NCBI RefSeq assembly: GCF_011046975.1
Contig: NZ_CP049253.1
Location: 992,001 to 1,056,000 of the forward strand
Direction: 5' to 3'
DNA: 64,000 nucleotides
Source: Microbacterium amylolyticum
GTDB lineage: Bacteria; Actinomycetota; Actinomycetes; Actinomycetales; Microbacteriaceae
This document shows, one piece after another, positions 38,186 through 47,254 of this stretch. Both the position numbers and the translations under genes were made by a program. The notes beneath the pieces were generated by a model. It had not been told where the DNA came from. It did no database searches and was given only the letters and a program-made list of their open reading frames with translations. The first letter of the stretch is position 1. Each line of letters opens with the position of its first letter.

Positions 38186-38940
38186 CGATCGTCCTCCATC
38201 AGGTCAGCAAGGTCCTTCACGACAAGGTGTGCTCCGGCGTCGCGCAGGGCGGAAGAGCCCGCGCCCCTGTCGACGCCGATCACGAGGCCAAAGCCTCCGG
38301 CCGCGCCGGAGGCGACACCCGAAGTGGCATCCTCCACAACGACGGAGCGTGCGGGCTCAACACCCATTTCTTTCGCCGCAACGAGAAAAACGTCGGGGGC
38401 GGGTTTGGACGGCAGGTGGCGCTCTTCTGCGACGACGCCATCGACGATCACCGGAAACAGATCTTCGATTCCCGCCGCCGCCAGCACGGGGCGAGCGTTC
38501 TTCGAGCTCGAGACGACGGAAACGGGAACACCGCAGCTCATCAGCAATCGAACGAGCGCCAGTGATCCCGGGTACGGAGCGATGCCCTGTCCGCCAAGAA
38601 CGCGCAGAAAAACGCCGTTCTTGCGGTTCCCGATGCCGCACACGGTGTCGGCCGAGGGATCGTCAGACGGCGTGCCCCACGGGACCTCGACATCGCGGCT
38701 TCTGAGTAAGGAGGCAACGCCGTCATAGCGTTTTTTGCCGTCGAGATGATCGAAGTAATCCTGTTGGGTATACGCGGGCGCAATGCTCCACGCCTCGAAC
38801 AGCTCCTCGAACATCGTCTGCCATGCGAGCATGTGCGTTTCGGCGGTCGGCGTCAGCACACCGTCGAGATCAAACAGAACAGCGTCGTAGTCGGCGAGCT
38901 GTGGTGCGCTCCTCCGGAGGGCATTTCGGGTATCAGTCAC
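38182..38940 (-). CDS. HAD hydrolase, beta-phosphoglucomutase-like
   Basis: 252-aa HAD-superfamily enzyme, probably converting beta-glucose 1-phosphate to glucose 6-phosphate. It has the nucleophile motif FDLDGVLTPT, motif II VVSSSKNA, motif III Lys in LPSKPAPDVF and motif IV VEDATSGV. It is somewhat larger than bacterial PgmB because of a bigger cap. It is upstream of, and overlaps, the GH65 gene, a classic metabolic pair. Confidence 0.88.
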   Translation of the reverse strand: MTDTRNALRRSAPQLADYDAVLFDLDGVLTPTAETHMLAWQTMFEELFEAWSIAPAYTQQDYFDHLDGKKRYDGVASLLRSRDVEVPWGTPSDDPSADTVCGIGNRKNGVFLRVLGGQGIAPYPGSLALVRLLMSCGVPVSVVSSSKNARPVLAAAGIEDLFPVIVDGVVAEERHLPSKPAPDVFLVAAKEMGVEPARSVVVEDATSGVASGAAGGFGLVIGVDRGAGSSALRDAGAHLVVKDLADLMEDDR

Positions 38941-39043
38941 GTTGTTCTCCGGTTAGGGCGAGAGAGCGGGCCGTGCGTGTCTGCCAGCATAGATGCGCTC
39001 AGGGGGTGCTCTCACATTTCCCGCGCCGTTCGCAACGAAACGT

Positions 39044-40177
39044 TCACAGGAAAGACGTCAGTCCGGTATCCGCGGCCTCGGCTATCGCCCTGTCGCGTAT
39101 CCCCGGAGTCCAGGTGCGTGGCCAGAACGAACCCGGCATCGACGTTGTGTGAAAGGCGGGGGCGTCGATCGCCTGCTGCGGCTCGTAGCCGCCGACGATC
39201 GTTCGCAGCAGAGCCGTCTGCAAGCGCGTCCCCAGGCAGAAACCCACCTCGGGAATATGGGGTGACGATTGCAGCCCCCCGGACGGCGTGGCGGAGATCA
39301 TGTTTCCCCAGCGGTCAACGACGTCAATGTGACAGGTGTCGCCGCGTGTGCGACCGGCGCGAGCGACGCCGTCTCGCCGATGAGCTCGCGGCGACGCTCG
39401 ATGTGTGCGGGGTCGAGAAGCGCGGAGAGGAGAGCTTCTGGATCGTCCACATCGCCGAAATAGGCATCACGATCCGCCAACGCGAGCTTGAGCGCCTCGA
39501 GGATGCGGTACGCGCCGTCGGCCGTCGACGGATCGATCTGCGCATCGTCGAAGCCGTCGAGGAGAGCGAGGGCGATGAGGAGCGCCGGCCCTTGCCCCCA
39601 TGGGCCCTGTTTCACCACGTCAATGCCGCGGAACGTTGTCGAGACCGGGGTCTCCCATGATGCCTCGAACGACGCGATATCCTCCGCCGTCATGACACCG
39701 GCATGGTCTGCTCCCGTGGAGTGACGATGCGGGGTTCGCGCGGCAGAAGCGAGCGCGCTGGCGACAATGCCCGTTTTCCACTCCGCACGAACACTGTCGA
39801 TCCGGTCCTCCCGCGTTGTTCCGCTCGCCGTCTCGATGAGCAGGCGCAACGTCCGTGCATATGCCTTTCGTGGAATGAGATCGCCGGGGTGCGGGACGTT
39901 GCCCTCTGGCATCCATTCTCTGGCCGATTCCGGCCAGTGCGTGACGAAGAGATCGGACACTGTACTCACCATGCCCGCAAGTTGAGCCGATGTTTCGATG
40001 CCGATCTCGGCGTAGTGAACCGCATAAGAAAGCGCGTCTGCGATGTCCTACGTTTCGTGATCGCGCAACCGCCGTCGCGATCCAGTGCGTCGACCCAGCC
40101 ATGCCGAAATTGCCCCGCAGAGTGGGCCGGGTGGTGAAGCGGTCGGGGGTGACGAAGGGAGAGTGAGAGGCAGTTAT
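39044..40177 (-). pseudogene. Gamma-glutamyltransferase (YwrD-like), decayed
   Basis: Remains of a gamma-glutamyltransferase family gene in three reading frames. The N-terminal piece has SPFVTPDRFTTRP and GMAGSTHWIATAV (to about 40066). Sequence then jumps, with a frame change, to IADALSYAVHYAEIGIE, missing on the order of a hundred residues by comparison with the family. The middle piece is intact to ETASLAPVAHA, where a one-base frameshift near 39345 falls beside the catalytic Thr (GDTCHIDVVDRWGN in the next frame). The end is truncated after PRTWTPG. The expected start reads ATA instead of ATG. Non-functional. Confidence 0.85.
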
Positions 40178-40193
40178 CGCCCCTATTGTGTCG

Positions 40194-41384
40194 TCAGTTC
40201 GTGATCGCGTAGCTTTGGCGCGCGATCTCCAGCTCCTCATTCGTGGGAACGACGAGAACCGTCACACGAGATGCGTCCGACGAGATACGGCTGATCTGGC
40301 CGCGAACGGCGTTCTCGTTGCGTTCGTCGTCAACCTCGACCCCGAAGAAATCGAGGCCAGCGAGCGCTTCTCGTCGAACAGCCGGAACGTTTTCGCCGAC
40401 CCCCGCCGTGAAGCTGATCACGTCGAGTCCGCCGAGTTCGGCCGCGTACGCGCCCGCATAGCCGCGCAGGCGGTGGGCGTACACGTCCAGCGCGAGGGCA
40501 GCGTTGTTGTCGCCGGCGGTGCGCGCCGCCTGGAGATCACGCATATCGCTGACGCCGGCGAGACCTACGAGGCCGCTCTTTTTATTGAGGAACTCGTCGA
40601 TGTCGTCGATAGACATTTTCGCGCGACGTGCCAGGTGGATGAGGATCGCGGGGTCGAGGTCACCCGAGCGTGTGCCCATGACGAGACCTTCCAGCGGGGT
40701 CAGCCCCATCGATGTATCGATGGGGGAACCGCCGTCAACGGCCGTGACGGACGCTCCGTTTCCGAGGTGGAAGACAATCTGTTTGAGTTCGCTCAGCGGG
40801 CGCTGCAGATAGGCGGCCGCGGCTTCGCTCACGAATTTGTGGCTGGTCCCGTGGAATCCGTAGCGACGAATCCGGTGGCGTTCCGCCACGTCACGATCGA
40901 TCGCGTAGGTGTATGCCTCCGCCGGCATGCTCTGGTGGAACGCCGTGTCGAAAACAGCCACGTGCGGTACGTCCACAAAGGCCGCCCTCGCCGCGCGGAT
41001 GCCCTGCAGGGCGCCAGGATTATGCAAAGGAGCGAGAACCGACAGCTCATCGATGTTGATTTCGACGAGGTCGGTGATCTCCGTCGCCTCGAAGAACCGT
41101 GCGCCGCCATGAACCACGCGGTGTCCGACCGCGGTGGGAGCATTTTCGGCAAGCGACGGACCATGAGCCGCGAAAGCGTCGAGCATCACCTGGAACCCGG
41201 TCGTGTGATCGGGAATCTGCCGCGCGATGTCATGAGAGACTCCCGCGACGGTGTGCTCAGCCTGGCCCAGCTGCGCGCCGATGCGCTCGACGAGACCGGA
41301 GGCGAGAGTGGTTTCGCCGACCATGTCGATCAGCTGGTACTTGAACGACGAGGACCCACTGTTGACGACGAGGATGACGCTCAT
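40194..41384 (-). CDS. ackA: Acetate kinase
   Basis: 396-aa kinase interconverting acetyl phosphate and acetate. It begins ILVVNSGSSSFKYQLID, has the GHRVVHGG motif, FDTAFHQSMP, GFHGTSHKFV, and GTRSGDLDPAI, with TAGVGENVP near the C-terminus. Its start overlaps the pta stop by four bases. It runs with pta for acetate overflow and uptake. Confidence 0.97.
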   Translation of the reverse strand: MSVILVVNSGSSSFKYQLIDMVGETTLASGLVERIGAQLGQAEHTVAGVSHDIARQIPDHTTGFQVMLDAFAAHGPSLAENAPTAVGHRVVHGGARFFEATEITDLVEINIDELSVLAPLHNPGALQGIRAARAAFVDVPHVAVFDTAFHQSMPAEAYTYAIDRDVAERHRIRRYGFHGTSHKFVSEAAAAYLQRPLSELKQIVFHLGNGASVTAVDGGSPIDTSMGLTPLEGLVMGTRSGDLDPAILIHLARRAKMSIDDIDEFLNKKSGLVGLAGVSDMRDLQAARTAGDNNAALALDVYAHRLRGYAGAYAAELGGLDVISFTAGVGENVPAVRREALAGLDFFGVEVDDERNENAVRGQISRISSDASRVTVLVVPTNEELEIARQSYAITN

Positions 41385-43495
41385 GTGGATGACTGCTCCT
41401 GTGCCTGGATCGCGGTAATGGCGACGGTGTTGACGATGTCGTCGACGAGCGCGCCGCGAGAAAGATCGTTGATTGGTTTGTTCAAGCCCTGGAGAACCGG
41501 GCCAATGGCAAGCGCGCCCGCCGAACGTTGCACGGCCTTGTACGTGTTGTTGCCGGTGTTCAGATCGGGGAAGACAAATACCGTCGCCCGCCCCGCAACG
41601 TCGGAGCCGGGAAGCTTCGCCTGTGCGACAGCCGCGTCGGATGCGGCGTCGTACTGAATCGGGCCTTCGACGAGCAGCTCGGGAGCCCGCTCCCGCACAT
41701 AGGCGGTGGCCTGGCGCACCTTGTCGACGTCGGCGCCCGTTCCGGATTCGCCCGTCGAATACGACAGCATCGCCACGCGCGGTTCGATGCCGAACTGGCG
41801 TGCGGTGGCTGCAGACGACACCGCGATATCGGCGAGTTGATCGCTCGTCGGATCAGGAATCACGGCGCAGTCGCCGTAGACGAGAACGCGATCAGCGAGC
41901 GACATCAGGAAAACGCTCGAAACGACCGATGTTCCCGGCTTCGTCTTGATGATCTCGAACGACGGCCGAATGGTGTGCGCGGTTGTGTGCGCCGCGCCGG
42001 AGACCATGCCATCGGCGTAGCCCATGTGGACCATCATCGTGCCGAAGTAGGACACATCGGTGACGAGATCCGCGGCTTTGTCGTACGTCATGCCCTTGTG
42101 CGCACGCAGCCGCGTGTATTCCGTCGCAAAGCGATCGACGAAGACGGCATCGAAGGGGCTGAGCACATCAGCGTCGGCGATGTCGAGACCCAACTCGATG
42201 GCGCGGGCCCGCACCTCGAATGGCTCCCCCAGAATCGTCAGTTTTGCCACGCCACGCTCGAGAAGGATTGCGGCGGCACGCAGGATGCGGTCGTCGCTCC
42301 CCTCCGGCAGAACCACGTGCTGCAGATTGCCGCGGGCGCGCTCGAGCAGCTGGTACTGAAACATGAGCGGCGTGACAACACGGGCACGCGCGACCCCGAG
42401 CACGCGCGTGAGCTCGTCGATGTCGACGTTCTGTTCGAACAGGCTGAGGGCACGCGTATAGCGCTGCTGGCCCGAGGCGGCCAGTCGTCCGCGTGTGTTC
42501 ATGATGCGCACTGCTGTGGCGTAGGTATCGCCGTCCGCGCGGATGATGGGAATCGATGACGACAGCCCCTCGACCAGGCGCAGCACCGGCTCCGGCACCT
42601 CGAAGGGCCCGTTCAGGACGATGCCGGCAAGTGAGGGGAACGTCCCGGAGCTGTTGGCCAAGAGGGTCGCAACGAGCGCATCGGCGCGATCGGCCGGGAT
42701 GATGACGACATCGCCCTCCTCGAGTCGCGGCAGCACACCCGCCACAGACATGGCGGCGACGGTCACGCCGAGTGCCTCGCGGCCGAGCAGCGCCTGCTCC
42801 CCCTTGACGAGTTCGCCTTCGACGGAGCGGAGGATGTCTCCCATCGTCGGGGCGACGAGAAGGCGATCTTCTGGCAGCGCCCAGACAGGCGAGTTCGGCG
42901 TGAGCTCGCGAACAGCGGCGATGATCTCATCGACCCGGTCACCGTCGGCACGGTTGACAATCGTCGCCGCGAGCTCGGCGTTGCCACGGCTCAGCTCGGC
43001 CACGGCGAGCGAGGCGATCTGGCCGGTCTGCTCGGGTGAACGCGGTGCCGTTTGGCCGAGGGCTTCTGCCTGCCCCTGGCTTTGGCGTCCGCCCAGAACG
43101 AGGAGCACAGGGGTGCCGAGGTTTGCGGCAATGCGCGCGTTAAAGGCGAGTTCTGCGGGGCTTCCGACATCGGTGTAGTCGCTGCCGAGAACGACAACCG
43201 CATCGCATTTGTCTTCCACGCGCTTGTAACGCTCCACGATTTCGGCGAGCGCGCGTCCGGGATCGGCCCGCACATCGTCATAGCTGACGCCGACGCACTC
43301 GTCGTATGTAAGATCAACGCCGTCGTGCTCGAGCAGCATCTCGAGCACATAGTCGCGCGCGGTTGTCGAGCGTGAGATGGTGCGGAACACCCCCACGCGC
43401 GGGGTCACCCTGCTCAGGGAGTCGAGCACGCCCAGCGCAACGGTGGACTTGCCCGAGTGTCCTTCGGCCGACGTGATGTAGATGCTTCTCGCCAC
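41381..43495 (-). CDS. pta: Phosphate acetyltransferase (long form)
   Basis: 704-aa enzyme exchanging acetyl-CoA and acetyl phosphate. The N-terminal P-loop (BioD/DRTGG-type) domain begins IYITSAEGHSGKST and the C-terminal PTA_PTB catalytic domain starts around residue 375, with HMGYADGMVSGA, PDPTSDQLADIA and FPDLNTGNNTYKAVQR. The GTG start at 43495 is chosen because the next upstream start lies inside a 21-bp palindrome that looks like an operator. It is translationally coupled to ackA. Confidence 0.95.
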   Translation of the reverse strand: MARSIYITSAEGHSGKSTVALGVLDSLSRVTPRVGVFRTISRSTTARDYVLEMLLEHDGVDLTYDECVGVSYDDVRADPGRALAEIVERYKRVEDKCDAVVVLGSDYTDVGSPAELAFNARIAANLGTPVLLVLGGRQSQGQAEALGQTAPRSPEQTGQIASLAVAELSRGNAELAATIVNRADGDRVDEIIAAVRELTPNSPVWALPEDRLLVAPTMGDILRSVEGELVKGEQALLGREALGVTVAAMSVAGVLPRLEEGDVVIIPADRADALVATLLANSSGTFPSLAGIVLNGPFEVPEPVLRLVEGLSSSIPIIRADGDTYATAVRIMNTRGRLAASGQQRYTRALSLFEQNVDIDELTRVLGVARARVVTPLMFQYQLLERARGNLQHVVLPEGSDDRILRAAAILLERGVAKLTILGEPFEVRARAIELGLDIADADVLSPFDAVFVDRFATEYTRLRAHKGMTYDKAADLVTDVSYFGTMMVHMGYADGMVSGAAHTTAHTIRPSFEIIKTKPGTSVVSSVFLMSLADRVLVYGDCAVIPDPTSDQLADIAVSSAATARQFGIEPRVAMLSYSTGESGTGADVDKVRQATAYVRERAPELLVEGPIQYDAASDAAVAQAKLPGSDVAGRATVFVFPDLNTGNNTYKAVQRSAGALAIGPVLQGLNKPINDLSRGALVDDIVNTVAITAIQAQEQSST

Positions 43496-43517
43496 GGATT
43501 CCACGCTACCCGGATTC

Positions 43518-43538
43518 ACTTCTACACAGTGTGGAAGT
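43518..43538. promoter_or_regulatory. 21-bp palindrome upstream of pta-ackA
   Basis: ACTTCTACAC-A-GTGTGGAAGT has 10-bp arms with one mismatched pair. It ends 23 bp upstream of the pta start and is well placed for an operator of the acetate operon. The cognate regulator cannot be named. Confidence 0.5.
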
Positions 43539-43559
43539 TCTCACCTTCCGAGGGCACGC

Positions 43560-44054
43560 TCAGGCGCGCGGCCGCCCGTGCACTTCGCGCGACAGAAGAG
43601 AACGTTTCACCGTCTCTCCCCAGGCGAATCCGCCGAGCGAGCCATCGCTTCTGAGCACGCGGTGACACGGCACGAAGAGCGCGGCCGCATTGCGCGCGCA
43701 GATCGAAGCGGCGGCGCGCACAGCGGTCGGGCGGCCGAGCGCCGCCGCGAACTCGGAGTAGCTGAGCGGGCGGCCAGGCGTGACCTCACGCAGAGCGTCC
43801 CATCCCTGGTGCTGCAGCGCTGTGCCGTCCTGCCGAACGGCAACGCGCAGGATCGGGGCGTGATCGCCGTCGTAATACGCCTCCACGGCACGGATCGCTT
43901 GGGACGTTCCCCGCGCGGCGCCGACGGGCGTCCGCAGTCGCGCCTGAAGTTCATCGATGCTGTCGGTCCACCCTGACGACAGGACGGCGCCGTCGTCAGC
44001 GGCGATCAGCGAGAACGGACCATCGGGAGTGGTGGTCTGGGCGAATACGGGCAT
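43560..44054 (-). CDS. ogt: Methylated-DNA--protein-cysteine methyltransferase
   Basis: 164-aa suicide protein repairing O6-methylguanine. The acceptor Cys is residue 130 in [20 protein letters not shown], preceded by the Asn/Arg helix [10 protein letters not shown]. The ATG lies one base after the stop of the upstream ada-alkA remnant, so it belonged to an alkylation-repair operon. This gene is intact although its partner is broken. Confidence 0.93.
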   Translation of the reverse strand: MPVFAQTTTPDGPFSLIAADDGAVLSSGWTDSIDELQARLRTPVGAARGTSQAIRAVEAYYDGDHAPILRVAVRQDGTALQHQGWDALREVTPGRPLSYSEFAAALGRPTAVRAAASICARNAAALFVPCHRVLRSDGSLGGFAWGETVKRSLLSREVHGRPRA

Positions 44055-44055
44055 G

Positions 44056-44746
44056 TCATGCTCCTTCGGGAAGGGTTGCGGCGCGCCACAGGTGCGCGGA
44101 TGCATAAGAACGCCAGGGGGCGAGTCGCTCCGCCCAGGTGTCGAGCGCAGCGCGTTCTGACGGGGCGCCAACACGGGCCGCCCCCTGCCGCAGGACAAGG
44201 TCACCGGACAACAGCACATCGGGATCGCCCAGAACGCGCATGCGCACGTAGTCCGCTGTCCACGGACCGATACCGGGCATCGCCATCAAAGCCGCGCGTT
44301 GCGACGGGCCGTCGTCCGCCCCCGTCAGGACAAGATCGCCGGCGGCGAGCGCGGCGGCTGCCCCGAGAATCGCGTCGACGCGTCGAGCGGGCCCCGTCAG
44401 TACCTCCGCGCCGCGCGCGGACGGGGAGCGTCAGCACGATCCGGCCCGGTTCGGTTGCCTCATGGCGTGGCCGAGAACGCAATGCCGTCGGCGTGATGCC
44501 GAACACCTGACGCACCGTGTCGTTGAACTGCCGCACGCTCGAGAACCCGGCGGCGAAGGCGACATCGGTGATCGGAAGCGCCGTCTCGACCAGCAGGATC
44601 CGTGCCGTATGAGCACGCGCCGCACGGGCCAGCGCAATCGGCCCCGCGCCAAGCTCGGAGGAGAGAACGCGTCCGAGCTGGCGGGAGGAATAGCCGAGGC
44701 GCTGCGCAAGACCGCTGACGGCCAGGTATCGCTCGTCGAATGTCAT
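44056..44746 (-). pseudogene. Ada-AlkA fusion (AraC-type regulator/3-methyladenine glycosylase) with internal deletions
   Basis: Actinobacterial Ada-AlkA proteins have an Ada methyl-acceptor/zinc domain, an AraC helix-turn-helix and an AlkA glycosylase. Here [11 protein letters not shown], matching the extreme N-terminus, is joined directly to the AraC domain ([16 protein letters not shown] ... [20 protein letters not shown]), so the Ada domain with its cysteines is gone. After [11 protein letters not shown] (about 44415) the frame is lost, most of the AlkA domain is missing, and another frame resumes at [11 protein letters not shown] and runs to the end ([25 protein letters not shown]). The HhH motif and a catalytic-type Asp survive. 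The gene cannot yield the normal protein. Confidence 0.85.
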
Positions 44747-44936
44747 CGCCACGGCACTAGCCTCGCACGACCGTAGGGGCGGCACTCGCGGAATTCGGAC
44801 GTCGCAGCGGACCGACCGATGGCACAAAAAGACTCCCCGCGCACCCGGCAGAGCCTGGTTACCCTTGCTACGTTTCCGTCCTGGGGGAGTTGGCCTGGGT
44901 GCCGTCACGCGGAGAGCCGGATTGAGTTTAACAGGA

Positions 44937-44972
44937 AGGATCCCGGGGGCTCGAATCGGCCCCCGGGATCCT
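44937..44972 (-). terminator. Terminator of the GH13 gene
   Basis: AGGATCCCGGGGGC pairs with GCCCCCGGGATCCT over an 8-nt loop, 11 bp after the GH13 stop on the minus strand, followed by TTCCTGTT. Confidence 0.75.
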
Positions 44973-44983
44973 CACAGCGTTGC

Positions 44984-46660
44984 TCAGCGGCGACGAAGCC
45001 ACACGGTGCTCGCAGCGGGGAGAACACCCGCCTCTGCCGGCTCGGTCACGCTGGAGAGAATCACCTCACCGGCCGGAAGCGTCGCCGGCGCGTCGCCGAA
45101 GTTCGTCGCGCACGTCCATCCGTTCGGGCGAGAGAACACGAGCACGTCCCCCTGGGACAGTTCTTCGTCCCATTCCACGGTCTCTGCGGTCTGTAGCTCG
45201 CGCCGCAGCTGCAGCGCGCGTCGATACATCGACAGGGTCGAGTTTTCGTCACCCTCCTGCGCGGCAACGGACGACGCCCCGAACCACGACGGCTGCGGCA
45301 GGTGTGCGCCTCCCGCACCGAAGCCGTACGAGGGCCCGTCAGCTTCCCAGGGCAACGGCACTCGGCAACCGTCCCGCCCCGGGTCAACGCCGGGGTTGCG
45401 GAAGAACGACGGGTCCTGGCGCTGCTCGGCGGGGATATCGGCCACCTCGTGCAGGCCGAGCTCCTCCCCTTGATAGAGGTAGGCGCTTCCGGGGAGGGCG
45501 AGAGCAAACAGGGTGGCCGCCCGCGCGCGACGCAGGCCCAGCTCGGCGTCCAGCTCCGGGGTCGTTCCTTCCGTGAGCAGCCACGCACTCCCCTGTTTCT
45601 CGGTCGTGTTGTCTCCCCGCGGCGGCAATCCATAGCGCGTGGCATGACGAACCACATCGTGGTTGGAGAACACCCAGGTTGACGATGAGCCGCTCGCTGC
45701 GACGAGGCCGAGGTTGTGCGTGACAACGTCGCGGAACTGAGCCGCGTCGAAGTCGCACTCGAGCAGATCGAAGTTGAACGCCTGCCCGAGCCCTTCCTGG
45801 CTCGCGTAACGAATGCGACGCTCGGCCGGAACCCATGCTTCGGCGACCGCCGTGCGTGGCGGGTCGTATTCGTTGAACACATCCCGCCACGTCCGATAGA
45901 TCTCGTGAACCTCGTCGCGGTCCCACAGCGGGTGTGTTCCGTCCTTCGGCAACGCGTCCAGTTCCGCCTGTGACGGGAGAATCTCCGGCAGGTCCTTACT
46001 GAGCCCGTGCGCAACGTCCACGCGGAAGCCATCGACGCCGCGGTCGGACCAGAACCTCAACGTGGTGAGGAAGTCCTCGCGCACCTCGGGGTTGTTCCAG
46101 TTGAAGTCGGGCTGCTCGCTGGCGAAGTTGTGCAGGTACCACTGCCCGTCGGCGACGCGCGTCCAGGCCGGCCCTCCGAAGATCGAGGTCCAGTCCGCTG
46201 GCGGCAGCTCACCGTTCTTCCCCGTGCCGTCGCGGAAAATGTATCGATCACGCTCCGGCGATCCCTTCGGAGCGGCGAGCGCCTGCTGGAACCACTCATG
46301 CAGGTTCGACGAGTGGTTCGGCACGAGATCAACGACAATCCGGATGCCTGCGGAACGGAGCTCGCGCACCATGTCGTCAAAGTCGTCGAGGGTGCCGATA
46401 CGCGGGTCGATGTCGCGGTAGTCGTCAACGTCGTATCCGCCGTCGGCGAGCGCCGAGGTATAGAACGGGCTCAGCCACACGGCATCGACGCCGAGTTCGC
46501 GCAGATACGGGATGCGCGAGATGATGCCGCGGAGATCGCCGATTCCGTCGCCATTCGCATCAGCGAAGGAACGCGGATAGATCTGGTAGACCGCTGCCTG
46601 CCGCCACCATTCGGCGTCAGAGGCGGTCAGAACCTCGGCAGGAGCGAGGAGAGTGTTCAA
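44984..46660 (-). CDS. GH13 alpha-glucosidase (oligo-1,6-glucosidase family)
   Basis: 558-aa retaining alpha-glucosidase likely acting in the cytoplasm on imported alpha-glucosides. The four GH13 regions are visible: DLVPNHSS, GFRVDVAHGL (nucleophile Asp), VAEAWVP (acid/base Glu) and FSNHDVVR. The start is taken as TTG at 46660, seven bases after AAGGA. It follows the chimeric ABC relic by 56 bp and shares the presumed promoter under the ROK regulator. With the importer destroyed, its substrate must enter by another route, or it is a stranded gene. Confidence 0.93.
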   Translation of the reverse strand: MNTLLAPAEVLTASDAEWWRQAAVYQIYPRSFADANGDGIGDLRGIISRIPYLRELGVDAVWLSPFYTSALADGGYDVDDYRDIDPRIGTLDDFDDMVRELRSAGIRIVVDLVPNHSSNLHEWFQQALAAPKGSPERDRYIFRDGTGKNGELPPADWTSIFGGPAWTRVADGQWYLHNFASEQPDFNWNNPEVREDFLTTLRFWSDRGVDGFRVDVAHGLSKDLPEILPSQAELDALPKDGTHPLWDRDEVHEIYRTWRDVFNEYDPPRTAVAEAWVPAERRIRYASQEGLGQAFNFDLLECDFDAAQFRDVVTHNLGLVAASGSSSTWVFSNHDVVRHATRYGLPPRGDNTTEKQGSAWLLTEGTTPELDAELGLRRARAATLFALALPGSAYLYQGEELGLHEVADIPAEQRQDPSFFRNPGVDPGRDGCRVPLPWEADGPSYGFGAGGAHLPQPSWFGASSVAAQEGDENSTLSMYRRALQLRRELQTAETVEWDEELSQGDVLVFSRPNGWTCATNFGDAPATLPAGEVILSSVTEPAEAGVLPAASTVWLRRR

Positions 46661-46716
46661 CGAGGGGTCCTTTCGTGGGTGGTGAAAAGTACAGGGCGGC
46701 GCGGCGGCCACGGAGG

Positions 46717-47112
46717 TCAGCCCTTGACGGCGCCCTGTGTCACGCCCTCCATCACCCAGGGCTGGGTGAAGAGGTACGCAACAATCGCCGGCGCCATCGC
46801 CATCAAATAGGAAGCGAAGGCGACGTTATAGCTGTTGCTGAACTGATTCTGGAAGAGGTGCTGCCGCACGGGAAGTGTCTGGAGCGCGGGATCCGAGATG
46901 ATCAACGACGGCATCATGAAGTCGTTCTGAGAGGCGTTGTAGTCCGCGACGACGTCGGTCATGAACTCGATCGCCTCGCGCTTGCTGAATGTGAAACGGA
47001 CTGTCTCTGCGCCGTCGCCCGCTGAGCACGCGGCGAGCGGCAGCGCGACAAGCGCGACCACCGTTCCCGCCGCGGCGAAGCGCGCCGCGCGTGTGAGATT
47101 CTTCGACACCAT
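46717..47112 (-). pseudogene. Chimeric remnant: sugar-binding lipoprotein N-terminus fused in frame to permease C-terminus
   Basis: 131-aa open frame made of two unrelated ends. Residues 1-61 are the start of a carbohydrate ABC solute-binding lipoprotein: basic start, hydrophobic helix, lipobox LPLAAC (Cys29), then RFTFSKREAIEFMTDVVADYN. Residues from about 62 to 131 are the C-terminus of a MalG-type permease: NDFMMPSLIISDPALQTLPV, a membrane helix and the standard ending QPWVMEGVTQGAVKG. One deletion, joined near 46925-46935, removed most of the binding protein, the first permease and most of the second. Ribosome site (GGAAGGA) and start are intact, so the chimera could be made. Confidence 0.9.
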
Positions 47113-47154
47113 TGTCCTTCCGTCGGGCTGCATCCCGAAGTTGATCGTCGATCT

Positions 47155-47173
47155 AAATATAGTCTCCATATTT
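47155..47173. promoter_or_regulatory. AT-rich inverted repeat, candidate ROK operator
   Basis: AAATAT-N7-ATATTT in an otherwise GC-rich region, between the divergent ROK regulator and the sugar operon relic, 43 bp from the latter. Position and symmetry suggest the regulator's binding site. Confidence 0.4.
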
Positions 47174-47254
47174 TATTCGACAACGCAACTTTCGCACCCC
47201 TCGTTCCTGCCGTCAAGAGGCCGACGCAACATTTCGCGCAGTATCGTCGGGGAC

